Part shown: in pieces, positions 36,892 through 48,415 of the stretch
How the letters are laid out: each line of letters starts with the position of its first letter
Position numbering within the stretch: the first letter of the stretch is position 1
NCBI RefSeq assembly: GCF_007655135.1
Contig: NC_045134.1
Coordinates: 18,128,568-18,192,567 of the forward strand
Reading direction: 5' to 3'
DNA from: Punica granatum
Lineage: Eukaryota; Streptophyta; Magnoliopsida; Myrtales; Lythraceae
DNA length: 64,000 bases
Translations under genes and position numbers: made by a program
Notes under the pieces: generated by a model
What the model saw: only the letters and a program-made list of their open reading frames with translations
The model's database searches: none
Told to the model about the DNA's origin: nothing

Positions 36892-37210
36892 ATTTGATAT
36901 TTTCGGTAGTCATAGATATTAGGCTTATGACATTAATTAGTTTCCCCATTTGTAAGACTACACAGCCTATAAACTATGTCGAACGATTCAATGAATGGCA
37001 AGTTGGATTCTTCCAATCTTCTCATAGTATCAGAGCGTCTACGCTCCTGTGCCGACTGAAGTTTTTTCGGCAACAAAATGTCCGATATCAGTGATGATGA
37101 GAAGAGTCCAAGGCTAGACGCTAAATCATCAAAGGACAGGAAAACAAGGGACAGCTCAGTAAGGAGCATGGAGGTCTCGCCAATTTATCAGATTTAGTTA
37201 CGGTTGCCTC
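36892..37210 (+). mobile_element. Copia-like LTR/primer-site fragment
   Basis: The sequence TAGTATCAGAGC near 37024-37035 matches 11 of 12 bases of the plant initiator-Met tRNA primer-binding site (TGGTATCAGAGC). It directly follows CCAATCTTCTCA, a plausible LTR end, and is followed by a short frame MSDISDDEKSPRLD (start 37079) where a gag start would be. Homology between the two IPI1 copies stops at 36891, so this fragment lies at the edge of the duplicated block. No full LTR or pol was found. Confidence 0.5.
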
Positions 37211-37960
37211 TTATGATAAGCAGATTGGTTCCATCGATTGATTATATTTTGAATGAACAACACAGAACCAAAGCAAAAACAACGTACACATTGTAATGCT
37301 ATTTCTATTAAGCCCTTCACAGACATTTCATCGAACATGTGCTGCCTGTGTGCAGGGGATCGAAACAAATGTAAGCTACGGAGGTCAGCAACACAGAACC
37401 ATGCAAAACAGATCAGTATTCGCATCCGAAGCAGCTGGAATCGACAAATTGACCACCAGCAACAACAAAATCCACCAATCAAGTGCTATACAGAAAGCAA
37501 TCAAACGGAAATCGACCAAAAATCGAACGGAACTTCGACCAAGAACGTGGGCGAAAAACTACCCCCAACCCGGCATAAAAATGGAGGAAAATCACAGACT
37601 GTAACTTGAAATCGGTGGAAGAAATTACCTTTCACTTCGATATGGAAGTGGCTTCGGACGAAGACGCCTCTTAACCCGTCACACCCACTGGTAGGGGCCC
37701 GGTAAAATTCGACGTTTGTCCACTGATTCCACTGGCGACCGAATTCTACAGGGGGGACTGTGCGGCTTCACGCGTTCGTAGAGGACAGGGATTGTGGGGT
37801 AGAACGCGAATAAAAGCTTTTTAGGGTTCAACGATGTCGACCACAGAAGGAAGAAAGAGGGTGGAGGAGGGGGGGGGGGGGGGGGGGGGGGGGGCGCGGC
37901 GATCTGTCGCAAGAGAAGAAGAACGTTGGGAGGGTAGATCCAAATTTTTTCCACAATTCA
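37211..37960. other. Possible alternative leader region upstream of IPI1
   Basis: No coding sequence supported. On the minus strand the stretch 37960-37630 resembles a transcribed leader (GC-richer, AACCCTAAA-like segment near 37830, possible donor AAAG|GTAATTT near 37630), which could supply a non-coding first exon to the IPI1 gene. This is inference only. Includes a poly-G run at 37869-37894 that creates spurious proline-rich frames. Confidence 0.25.
37869..37894. repeat. Poly-G run (26 nt)
   Basis: G homopolymer following GGAGGA; its length is likely to be uncertain in the assembly. Confidence 0.93.
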
Positions 37961-38779
37961 ATGCGTAAAATTTGTAAACCATTTATTTACCACTAGAGAT
38001 ATTAGAGATAAAAGAGTGAATTGTCCTGTTTACCTGTATCGTTTAAAAGGATAAATTAGCAACAATTAATAAAAATTATTAATTAATACTATTATTAGTG
38101 TTAATTAAATTAGCCTTCAATAAGGAGTTATAACAACAAATTTTGTTACTAAATTTATTATTTCGAATAATTATAATTGCCTTTGTAATGTTTTTTTCAA
38201 AATAAATGATAATTACATTTGACTATTATCTCTTTAATATCTTTATATTGTGCCTTGGAAACCAACTGAAACAATTGACCTCTAGTATAGTATTTTTATT
38301 GTCCCGTCTTTACCATTTCACCACCAATGCATCTTTGAATTGAATACATTTAATTTATATTTAATATTTTTGTCAACCCTCAATAACTATGTAAAATTGC
38401 AATTTATATACTTATTTAAAATTAATAAAATAATTAATATGTGTATAATATTAAATCAAACATTGCGCATATATATATATAGTTAACTTCTCAGGTCGTA
38501 GGTCGAAGATGGTTAAAATATCCAAAAATTTATGTAATAAATCATATATAAACACAATGGATGAAGTAAAATACACAAAAACAATACTAGTTTACTATTT
38601 GATTTAATTCAAAATCTGCATATATAACGTCACTTACATCTATAAATAAATAAAATATATTTTCTACTTATGTTCAAAATAATTTGAATATCCTTTAATT
38701 CATGCTGAATAAATTATATATGTTTAGGTAAAAATAATCCATCAAATTTTTAACATTTTATCTACTTACTTTATAGAAA
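37961..38779. other. AT-rich DNA, no genes seen
   Basis: Very AT-rich; no open frame with recognisable content and no clear terminal repeats. Confidence 0.6.
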
Positions 38780-39160
38780 AAATTGCATAAGTTGGAGGCA
38801 AATGAGAATTAGATTTAGAGGCAATTATATTTTATCTCTAAAAGAATATATTAGGGACAAATAAGATTTGGATTTAGAAGCAATTAATACTTTTGCTTTC
38901 TAAAAATATATTTAGTGACAAATTTTTTTATATGCCTCCATCAATTCTAAAAGTTATTATTTCGAGGCAAAAGTCTTATTTGTTGCTAATAATTGTGATA
39001 TAGATTTATAATTTAGTAAAGTATTAGTTTTAAGTGCTTTTAGAGGTAAATAAAATCTACATAAGATTGTATTTGTCTCAAAATGAGAATTTTAGAGACT
39101 AATATTATAATTACCTCCCATTATTTATCTCTAATAAGAACTTGTATTATTCTTGTAGTG
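38780..39160. mobile_element. Terminal fragment of a CACTA (En/Spm) element
   Basis: Ends at 39160 in TATTCTTGTAGTG, the complement of the CACTACAAGAA terminus characteristic of CACTA transposons. The subterminal region contains repeated short motifs such as GAGGCAA, GAGACAAAT and their complements (38790-39120), as is usual for this superfamily. No opposite end and no transposase were found to the left, so this appears to be one terminus only or a small internally deleted element. Confidence 0.6.
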
Positions 39161-39163
39161 TAT

Positions 39164-42100
39164 TTAATGGGAATAAGCGTCAAACTGTTTGAATCAACTC
39201 TTATTAGTATTTTGCAATTCTATTTCTTTTTTTTAGGCCTTTTCGTTAATTAATTTATTAGCAATACACGAGGCATCTTAATAGACAAAAAAATGACCAC
39301 ATAACGTATATGCATCTCTCGAGGAAAGGTTTTGCACAACCTCTCACTGTTCAGTGCTCTATATTTTCTTGCTGTTACACTATTCAGTATTGCCTCTTTC
39401 CTTCATTTGCAGCGAAAGAGGGAGCTTCATCGAAAGGTGAGAATCGAAAAAGATCAAATTGATTGGTAAATCTCCATATCTAAACGGAAATTAGATTTAA
39501 TTATATCAACTAATTATACCTCGTGATCCTATTGAGACACAATGGATTGGTAACTAGGAAATAATGTTGAGTCTCTGTTTCGGTTATATTATTTGTTTTT
39601 ATTGATCAGACAGAGATATACCAATGCTTCAGGAAGAAAAAAGAAAAGATATATAATCTGTGCCCCGAATTTCAACAAAAATGAAAGGCTATATAACCTG
39701 TTAAATAATAACACATGGAAATTTTAAAAATAATGGTTCACATTAATGGGATGATGAGTTAGTGACGCGAAGAGATGTCTTCTTACAAATTAAAGTCTTT
39801 GTACGTGCATATATCCCAAAAATGAACGTATTATTTCTCGCATTATCAAATCCATGACGACAACATGGTGATATTTGTAGTTTGGTTCATTCGGTATGCT
39901 CAATTTCTTTTCGGTAGTGCAGTATGCTCAATTTCAAGTATGTAAATTACTTACTGTTATTTTTTTGTTTATATATATATATATATATATATAATGTCCA
40001 TAAACATATTAAGAAGTAGAAAAATGATAAAAAGATATATGAAAAATCACATGGATGGAATCAATAAAAATCTTTTTAGTTCGAACGAAGATAAATGCGG
40101 CCAGCTATACAACAACCACTTTCTCAATGAGGAGGTTATTTATACTCCCACATATATATATATATATATATATATATTTCACCGTGAAAGTAATACAATA
40201 ATTAATATGGATTGATTTAGGTAGTTTTACATTGTTATTTTTCTTACTAACGTCTCGAATTCGAGAGTATTGTAAATGGAAAAAAATTATCACTAAAAAA
40301 GTTTTATCTTTTAATGAATCGATCGAACTCGAATCCGAATTAAAATTGATCTATTGAATTTCGGATACCTAGAGAACTAAAAAAAAAAGTAATAATAACA
40401 AATCATCGTTTGGAATGCAGAGAAGTAGTAGGCCTATTGGTTTTGACCTTGATAGATGGCCCTGTCACGACTCACGAGGTAAAACTTTCACTTAAATCTA
40501 CTTCCTTTAAAAGTATTTAAATCTCATTGGAGCTCCAATTATTTGCTGTATGAATTGATTTGATGTAATGCAGTTCTTATATCAATGTAACCGACCGGTT
40601 ATGATCTTTAAAATGACAATGTCTATGGCTTGATTGATCAAATTGGCATCTTATTCTCTGAGCAGAAAGATTATGCTTTCTAATACCTATTCAGCCATAT
40701 GATTGACGTAGCATACTGTAATTGATTCACTGGCTATAATGACCCAGTATCTATGTAATCCAGATTATTTAGAATCAAGGCATACATATGAACCTCGCGG
40801 TCTACCTTGGCTAGCGATCTGGATTAGTTCATGGAAAAACATATTTGGAAATATTTTTCTGTATCGAATGACAAACCGAATGATAAGATTGGAAAATAGG
40901 ATTGATGATCAAATCAAGTTATGTATTTGTAATTCACTCATGTATTGGTAATTTTGTATATATCTATTCCCTTATTATGTACCTCTTGCACCGTCGGAAA
41001 AGCTTAATTGAATATAGAATAAATTAAATAAAGGGAGCAAGCAAATGCAACTGGAGATAGCTAGATTGATGAAAATTGAAAAGTATCCATAATTTCGAAT
41101 GATATGAAAGTGAAAGGGTCTAATGGACGACAAAGTATCCATCACATGATGAGAACTTGACATGAATTTGATATGATTAACGTGTCCATAGACCTTCCTC
41201 CTATTGCCCTGATGAAACGGCTGCCTTCTAGAAGAAGCATTGATAGGCTATGGCCCGGCTACGTTGCTAGTTGATCCGCACAGCGACTAGTGCCTACAGA
41301 TTGATCGATGACTTCGTCCCAATATCACATTGGTGTATCATGATTAAGCATATGTTGGCACGAGAAAGCGTGCCTCATGCTCATGATTATAGATACAAAC
41401 TTAACTAGCTATACATATTGAAATAACAGCTTACTATATATAAATGCTAGAAGCATGCCCGTGCTATGGATGGGTGATTAAATTTAATAATTGGATTATA
41501 AATAAAAATAAAAATAAAAATACATAGTTAAAAATATAAATTTTATTTTTCGTTGAAGTCCAATCAACTTGCCGGATTCAAGAACGTTTGAATGATGTCA
41601 TATTTTTGTAGTTAAGATAGTTTAATAAATATAACTTGCAAAAGAAATTTAAAAATGAAAATAGGGAAAGAGCAAAAATAGGGTTAATTGTTTTTTTAGG
41701 TTGGGAGGGGAGAAAGTGGGTGAGTGAGAGAGTAAAGATAAAGGCTGAAGTGGGTAGTTATTTAAATAAATTATGACTGTAATCTTAACCTGATGATTAT
41801 TATTATTAACTGAAGTTATTTTAGTAAGGGTATTTTCGGAAAGTGAAAGTGAGATAAAAAGAATTTTTCGGACTTTATAATTGTAATAAAGATTTAGACA
41901 TACTATTGCTCTTAATTCACGGTTGTTAAAGTGAATGTAATAATATTCATAGAGTGAAATATAATTATACTTATTCCATATAAAAATTTTGCTTTTATTG
42001 CACTTGTAAATATTAGGGGTGTAAGGAAAAATCCGAAGAACCGAACTACCCTAACCAAAAAAACTAAATCCGAGAAACTTAAAAGTCTTTTTGGGAAGTA

Positions 42101-42403
42101 TTTAAGGGTATGAAAAATCCATCCTAAAAAAATGGGAACGTGACTGGTATACCGGCAATATACCCAAATCCACCCAGAAATTCATACACATTCCCACTAA
42201 AATCATTGATAGATTGTCCAATCTTTTGAAAAAGAATTATGTTTTATTGTTATTATACATCTTAGGTCATTTGTATTAAAAACAAAAGGAAACTATCAAT
42301 CTTTTCTTTGAGATTCTTGATCGTTTTTGAAGCTTTTTCAATTGTTCTCCGGTAATTTTTCCACTTTCAATCCCTGAAAAAGTCAAACCGAAAAAACCGA
42401 TCG
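39164..42403. other. AT-rich intergenic DNA
   Basis: No gene could be supported. (TA)n runs occur at 39970-39993 and 40152-40178. An open frame at 40739-40951 (+, 70 residues) has no recognisable motif. The patch near 41440-41480 (GAAGCATGCCCGTGCTATGG) resembles ends of short repeats seen in plant intergenic DNA but was not assigned. Confidence 0.55.
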
Positions 42404-42411
42404 TATAAAAG
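42404..42411 (+). promoter_or_regulatory. Candidate TATA box of the GNAT gene
   Basis: TATAAAAG lies 87 nt before the ATG at 42498, leaving room for a leader of roughly 60 nt. Not tested against transcript data. Confidence 0.55.
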
Positions 42412-42497
42412 GACTCAAACATCTTAGCCTGCTCGTTAAACCCGTCAATCTCCAACATCCATCCGATTATCGAAACTCGAACTTCCGCCGGCACATA

Positions 42498-43112
42498 ATG
42501 GCAGAAGACCAACCCCAATCGGCAAAACCCGAGACGACCCAAGACCCAGCAGATGAGCTGCTGCTGCCCATCTCGCTGTCCGACGTAACGCTACGGCCTC
42601 TAACGCTCGACGATGTCGATGACATGATGGTGTGGGCCAGTGACGGCAAGGTTGCAAGATTCTGCAGGTGGGAACCGTACCAATCCCTGGACGCTTTGGC
42701 CGACTACATCAGAAACGTGGTCCTACCTCACCCATGTTTCCGGGCAATCTGCCTACGGTGCAGGCCGATAGGGGAGATATCGGTGACTGAGAATACGGGC
42801 GGTGACCGATGCCGGGGGCAGCTGGGGTATGTGCTGGTGTCCCGGTATTGGGGCAAGGGGATCGTCACCAAGGCCGTGGAGTTGGCGGTGGCGTTGGTCT
42901 TCCGAGAGCGGCCAGAGCTGGAGAGGGCGGAGGCACTGGTGGACGTGGACAACGTGGCGTCGCAGAGGGTGCTGGCGAAGGCTGGGTTCACCCGGGAGGG
43001 CGTGCTCAGGAAGAATTGTGTGCTCAAGGGCAGGACCCGCGACATGGTGATGTTCAGCCTCTTATCCACTGAGCAACTCCAACAACTGTTGCATTGCCAT
43101 TGGGTATTGTAA
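42498..43112 (+). CDS. GNAT-family N-acetyltransferase (RimJ/RimL-like), intact, single exon
   Basis: A 204-residue protein expected to transfer an acetyl group from acetyl-CoA to an amine; the substrate is not predictable. Residues 30-60 (VTLRPLTLDDVDDMMVWASD) are the usual RimJ-type N-terminus with an Asp/Glu-rich strand-helix. Residues 108-125 carry the acetyl-CoA binding motif A, GYVLVSRYWGKGIVTKA, with R-Y-W-G-K-G at 116-121 fitting Q/R-x-x-G-x-G/A. Residues 152-165 (NVASQRVLAKAGF) are motif B. No signal peptide or membrane span is seen, so it is probably soluble. Higher GC than its surroundings and no intron, like many plant genes of this family. The ATG was chosen because it follows a TATA box and a short leader. 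A truncated copy sits at 20815-20913. Confidence 0.9.
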   Translation: MAEDQPQSAKPETTQDPADELLLPISLSDVTLRPLTLDDVDDMMVWASDGKVARFCRWEPYQSLDALADYIRNVVLPHPCFRAICLRCRPIGEISVTENTGGDRCRGQLGYVLVSRYWGKGIVTKAVELAVALVFRERPELERAEALVDVDNVASQRVLAKAGFTREGVLRKNCVLKGRTRDMVMFSLLSTEQLQQLLHCHWVL

Positions 43113-44122
43113 ACGACATACATATAGATGTATATATATTTGGCATTTCCATATCCTTCAATGAATGATAAGATAAAGTCAAGATCACATGTCTGACGTG
43201 CCATAAACTTTTACAAGGAGAGCAATATGACCGGTTGACCTCGGATTTTTCCCGAGTTTCTCCAGTCTTTTGCGATATGTAAAGTGTAGCTGTGTCAGTA
43301 AAATTATATGTGCCTCAGTCTCCCAGTTCTGGTCTTAAGGGGATTGGTTCATTAAGTACTGGCCAGACAACATTGACAATATGTAATTGCTTGAAGATTA
43401 CACTATCCTACAGTTACTCGAGAACAGGAAGAATATTATTCTGCATCTCAGAAATACTGAAAGTTTTCGATGTGTTGTCTTGCTACATCCTGAATGGTTG
43501 AAGATTCAGTGCCCGGCAAACATTTACAGAAGGTTGAGTAATGCTCTCAATCTTTGATTCAAGCTCTCCCCAGGAAGCTTTATCATGATTATGGTCTTAA
43601 TACTGTAAAAACCTGTTGGAATCTCAGCATGATAGGGTTGGGCTGAGTTGAGCTGAGTTTGAGGCAACGTTTGATTCTTTCAACTAACAAAATGATTTCT
43701 GATCCTGTCTGAAGGGGGCTTTTATTTCTTTATCTTGTCCATCTTTGTCCAATGATTTTTTCTGTTCAGGCGTACGGTTGGTGATCTGTACTCCCTGATA
43801 TGTATGATAATGAGAAGGTGCGTCTTTATATCGGCATTGTTCTTCTATTGATACATTATTTCTGTGTTACTTTTGCCTCAGTTGCTGTCAAACCTCTTGT
43901 GTAGAACTCATGTTGCATAATATGTATTCAGACAACCATAGATAAAATTTTATTAAGCAATGGGAAGAGAAGAGATTCTCTTCAGCAATACAATTCGGTG
44001 TATGTATCAGCCCTCGAGGGGCTAACCAAAAATTGTACAAAATCAACAACTCTTGTGAAAAGGTTCAAAACTCAAACTAACTATAAACATAAACATATCT
44101 GTTGGTGTGCAAGTGTGCAATC

Positions 44123-44969
44123 TTAGTAGGTCGACCAGGTGGAGCCATATGAAGCAGCAAAGAGCAGGACGAAGAAGAGTGGACCAGAGAGCCTTATGGA
44201 TGTTCCTTCTGACGAGCCGTCTCCTTCTGTTGATGGTACAGTATTCGATCCAGTTCCTATACATAGAAACGCTGTCATTAGTGACAGAAGCTGTATGGTT
44301 TCTATATTGAGTTTCTTAATTTCACTATGGATAGTAAAAGGTTGCTCTGAGTTTTGAGTAGTAGTAAAGGGTGGGAACAGTTAGAGCAGTATGCTCTGTA
44401 CCTGAAGGAACTGTGGGAGGAGTTTGAGTAGGAGAACCGGTCGGAGAAGCAGCTGTTCGTCCAAAGACACGACTTTAGTCAGAAAGCAGTAAAAAGGACG
44501 AGGAATAAATACTGCATGATATAAAATGCTATATGATAAATTATACTCTAATTCTAAGCTTCACGGGGCAGAATGGCAGGACGTGACCTATTGGGAAAGC
44601 TAATTTGAAATTCTCCCTTTCAGTCAATTCACTCACGATTGCAGAGGCTGACAGATGGGTCTGAACATTGCAGGCGCCAGGAAGGGCCATGGCCTGGGTC
44701 TGATTAATGGTGATGCCGAGGGAGGAGGCGCCCCCATTGAGGACCTGGCAGGGGCACTGGGGCTGCGATCGGACGATGCTGTCAAGCTGTGAGCAGCAGT
44801 TGGAGGATGGGGTGGACGAGTTTCCACTGATGTAGTTGAGGCACGGGAACATGCTGATGAGCACGTTGGTACAGTCCGAGCTCGACTGTGCTGCCGCACC
44901 AGCCCAGAGGGTAGCTGCTGCCACAACCAGGACGGCAACGAGGCCAATCTTCATTCTCCTTCCGGCCAT
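44123..44969 (-). pseudogene. Frameshifted copy of the GPI-anchored lipid-transfer protein gene
   Basis: Duplicate of 21920-22767 with the same three-exon layout (44969-44637, a short exon ending near 44401, and a last exon from about 44255 to the stop at 44125-44123). Relative to the intact copy one C is missing from the run in CAGACCCC (plus strand near 44656-44659), so the frame shifts before the eighth cysteine and the original reading of exons 2 and 3 is lost. The first six cysteines and C100 are kept. The GAG of the tandem acceptor is GAA here, leaving only the CAG acceptor. Exon 3 is still open in the ancestral frame, which fits a recent or even a sequencing-derived frameshift. Confidence 0.8.
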
Positions 44970-45912
44970 TTCAGGGGGCTTAGTGCTGTAAGTTTGCTTA
45001 ACTGACAAGGAATGAAGTATTTGGATTCGGAGTTGTTTGTTTTCCTGCAACCGTGGAGTGTGGGGAGGAAGAGCGGGGAGTTCGGGCTCTTAAGTAGCCG
45101 AGACGGTGGAAGAAGTGACAAAAGGTCATATTCTATGGGCGATCAAACGTCTGTTGAGTTGGTTTTTGCTGGTGAGCTACCTTTGCACATCTATCTATCT
45201 AATTGACGAATCTGTTTAAAGTGAAAGAGGATTTGCTTTGTGGTTCATTGGGCTGTTTCAAAAGCGGAGAATTTTTGTGGAGCCTGCAGTGGGAACGCAA
45301 AGAAGCAAACAGCAGGGTTCAATTGGACGTGTCCATGTCTCTCTTCGGAGCTTTCCCTGTTGCCGTTCTTTTCCCTTTTTCTTTCTGTGGTTTATTTCGG
45401 CGAACGAATAAAATTGAGTTCTTATGGAAGGAGATATGGCTGGAGAATCAGATTCAAATGTGTATCTTTCATTATAACGATCATGATGTCTTGGACTCAG
45501 TATAGTCGAGTTCGAATATTTCTGGACAACCATGAAAAGTAAATCCTGTTTATGTGCTTGAGGCTGGATTGTTCCAACAGCAGCAAATACATTTCTAATG
45601 ATAGAATTAGTTGGACACTTTTCAATATTTTATGGGGCCCGAGTCATCAATTTGAAATGAATTTATTAGCTCTTATGAGTTAAGATTAATTGCATTTTTA
45701 TTTTGTTTTAGTAGAATTTATGAGTTTTCAAGTATTATTTCGTATTTTTGCCTTATCTTTGAAGAAATCATTTGACTTGACATATCTATACTATCTGGTT
45801 GACTCGGAAAAAAAATTACGGTAAACGGTAGTATATGCCGCTTGATTTTAATTGATAAATCCCGTATGTACATGTATTTTGCTAATTCTTGAGCAAAAAA
45901 TAAAAAATAAAA

Positions 45913-46900
45913 GAGAAAATAATATCACATATCCCAACCTTTTCAGATTTTCTTAGATCCATCCCGTACTCTTAAAATTATCTAAAAAGGTCTAATGTTT
46001 TTTATTTTGTTGCCATCTATCCTGCTGTTACATTTTTCATTTAGAGTTGACCGAAAAGCTGACTCAGCTCCGTTAACTCGTGACTGTGCCTACATGGAAA
46101 AAAAGACGTGGAAAAAAAGTGGGCTATCTTTGCCCATCTCTCCCGTTCTCTTCTCTTTCACTTTCCACCATGCCAAACTTTCCCAAATTCTCTCCGATCG
46201 GAAGCAAATCTTCGAGATTGAACGTGGCGTCGACGATTACGATTGTTGAAGAAAGTCTTTGGATTGTTTTTTCTTTTTCCGAAACAGAACGCTGAGGTAT
46301 ACCCTCTGAAATCCCCTCCCGATTGAATCTGTTCTGTTGACAATTACGATTGTTGAATCCCGTCTTTGGATTTTTTTTTTCAAAATAGAATGCTGAGGGA
46401 TACCCTTTGAAATCCCCTCCCGATCAAATCCACGAGCGGTCGTAGTACCAGAAGATCCCCGTCCTTGAAGTTGAGGTTAGGGATTTTAAGCAGCAGGAAT
46501 TTAGTTGCTTGCACTTTCCGGAGGTGGTCGCACAGTAACAGCAGCCACTCTCGAAGCATGTCATCGTAATCTGGTTCCATCGAAAAAAAAAATTGTAAAA
46601 TCCCCACCACTGTTTTGCTTACTTTGTTTAATATTGTATGAACGATTATGAATGCGATGATTCAATATTATTTTGCCTATTTTCCTTTGAAAATGAATCT
46701 TGCCACTCTGTTCTTCCGAAATTCGCACCTTTAAATTGAGATCTTATCAAGCTTTGGCTGAATATGCTATCGGTCTTCATCCTAATACTGATGCAGATTC
46801 TTCTACGTCATCCATATTCTAGCAGTATAGCTGATCTCAGTTTTCCGAGCTTGATAGATTAATGCCATTGTCTTAGCAGCTTAGTTATGGGAATTCAAGG
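45913..46900. repeat. Left terminal inverted repeat of the 4.2 kb MULE
   Basis: Inverted match to 49189-50107 along its whole length. Longer than the right arm partly because of an internal tandem duplication of about 100 bp (the GATTACGATTGTTGAA ... GAAATCCCCTCCCGAT block occurs twice, near 46235-46325 and 46340-46425). Confidence 0.88.
46380..46580 (-). other. Open frame inside left terminal repeat (outward-reading)
   Basis: Reads MEPDYDDMLREW, then LLLLCDHLRKVQATKFLLL, then NLNFKDGDLLVL, and stops at 46380. The same protein segment is encoded in the right terminal repeat from 49504. No family recognised. Either a gene fragment captured into the terminal repeat or a fortuitous open frame. 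Confidence 0.4.
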
Positions 46901-46987
46901 AAGAACTTTCCATATAGTACACACAACACAAAAGACAGAGGGCAAAAACTTCAGGTCTAATAAGTCTTTGACACATATTACGTAGTT

Positions 46988-47275
46988 ATGTCAAGCTTCA
47001 CATTTTTAACGGATGCTTGGTTTATTGCACTTGCAGAAAAGAAAGGAGGGCCAAATGTTCAGGCTCAAATTTTCAGAGAATTGTCACAAGCAAAGAAATG
47101 GGTTGGAGTATTTACTGGGGAAAGTGGAAGGAGCTATGTTTGTGTATGTCACTATAACAACGTTACTTATAATATTCATTTGAAAGATATTCGAAACCTT
47201 GTATGTGTTGCTTCAGGTACCAGATCAACCATTCTGAATGAGTTACATGGGAAGGCTTGGAGGGCAATTTATTAG
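46988..47275 (+). CDS. Unrecognised open frame inside the MULE
   Basis: A 95-residue frame starting MSSFTFLTDAWFIALAEKKGG and containing AKKWVGVFTGESGRSYVCVC and NIHLKDIRNLVCVASGTRS. I do not recognise the family. An AG acceptor-like site just before AAAAGAAAGG (near 47035) suggests part of it may be an exon of a captured gene rather than a complete protein. It does not resemble Mutator transposase. Confidence 0.35.
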   Translation: MSSFTFLTDAWFIALAEKKGGPNVQAQIFRELSQAKKWVGVFTGESGRSYVCVCHYNNVTYNIHLKDIRNLVCVASGTRSTILNELHGKAWRAIY

Positions 47276-48415
47276 TCCATGCCAAAGCGAGGAATCTCAT
47301 ATGCATCAACCAACTCCTAGGAATGAGCAGCAACAACGGCAGCTTCAGCAAAGTTATGTGCAGATGCATGAGCAGAGTTCCTTGGATAGGAATGAGCAGC
47401 AATGAACAACATCAGTGGAGGCCCTTGATGTGAAAATGAATGGGTTATGTTCTTGATGTGAAATTGGATGGGTTATGTTTATATCACATCTACTAGGCCT
47501 AGATCATGTGTTTTAAATGTGCGTTCTGAGTAAGAGCTTCATATGTGTGTTGATATGTATCCTGAGGAAATAGAACTTCTCCCGGTAGTATGGATGTATC
47601 GACTTTGAAACTTGAATGCATTCAATTACTTGAAGTTCAGAGGAATCTTCATAAGCTGTGATTGGTAAATTGGATTTGGAGAAAGGAATGACTCCGGGGC
47701 AGGAGATACTGTCATTGTTGGAGAAAACTGCTTTCGAGGTTTAATCTTCAGAAAATGAGAAATCATGAAAAGGGAATGACATGGAAAAGTATTCAACAAT
47801 TAATGTGTTTTCGAGTTTGATCTTCAGAAAACTTATAGGGAGCGGAACCTAATGGTCCCTTCCGAACATCGACAACATGTGTTAGTGTTATGTCCTTTTT
47901 ATGCGACTCTGTCACGGCAATTAAGGATTTGAGTCAACGGGCGATGCATGACATAATGCTAAAGATGCAAACTCAGATCATTCGTCTTCTTCTCTATTCC
48001 GGTGCCAATTTCTGTTCTTTTGCGTAATGCTATGGTCGGAAAACAAGAATGAAGTCTTTGACTGTATAGATTATGCTGTGATTCCTATGATTTGTCTTAA
48101 CCGAAATTGATGGTAGTGAAACAGTCAATGACCGACAGATCAAAGAAGATATTCAACAGACCTTATATTTCATTACAAATAATGGAGTCAACTCCGTACG
48201 GAGTAAAGCTTATAGGTGATATTATTGCATTTACCCTTCTCCATGGCCTCTTCCTACTTGCCAATACAGAACTTACACCCCAACCACATCCCAAACAAAA
48301 TTTCAATCATAATACATATGCAAATTACAGAAACAACTACGCAAGAATTACTATTATCTCAGTGCTTTAACTCCTCTTTCAATTCCTTAATCTTAAATTT
48401 CATATAATTCATTTC

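Noticed and set aside
37679..37954. Proline-rich minus-strand frame upstream of IPI1
   Set aside because: Created by the 26-nt G-run at 37869-37894; better explained as leader or non-coding DNA.
42728..43204. 158-residue minus-strand frame opposite the GNAT gene
   Set aside because: Antisense shadow of the GNAT coding sequence, which shows clear acetyl-CoA-binding motifs on the plus strand.
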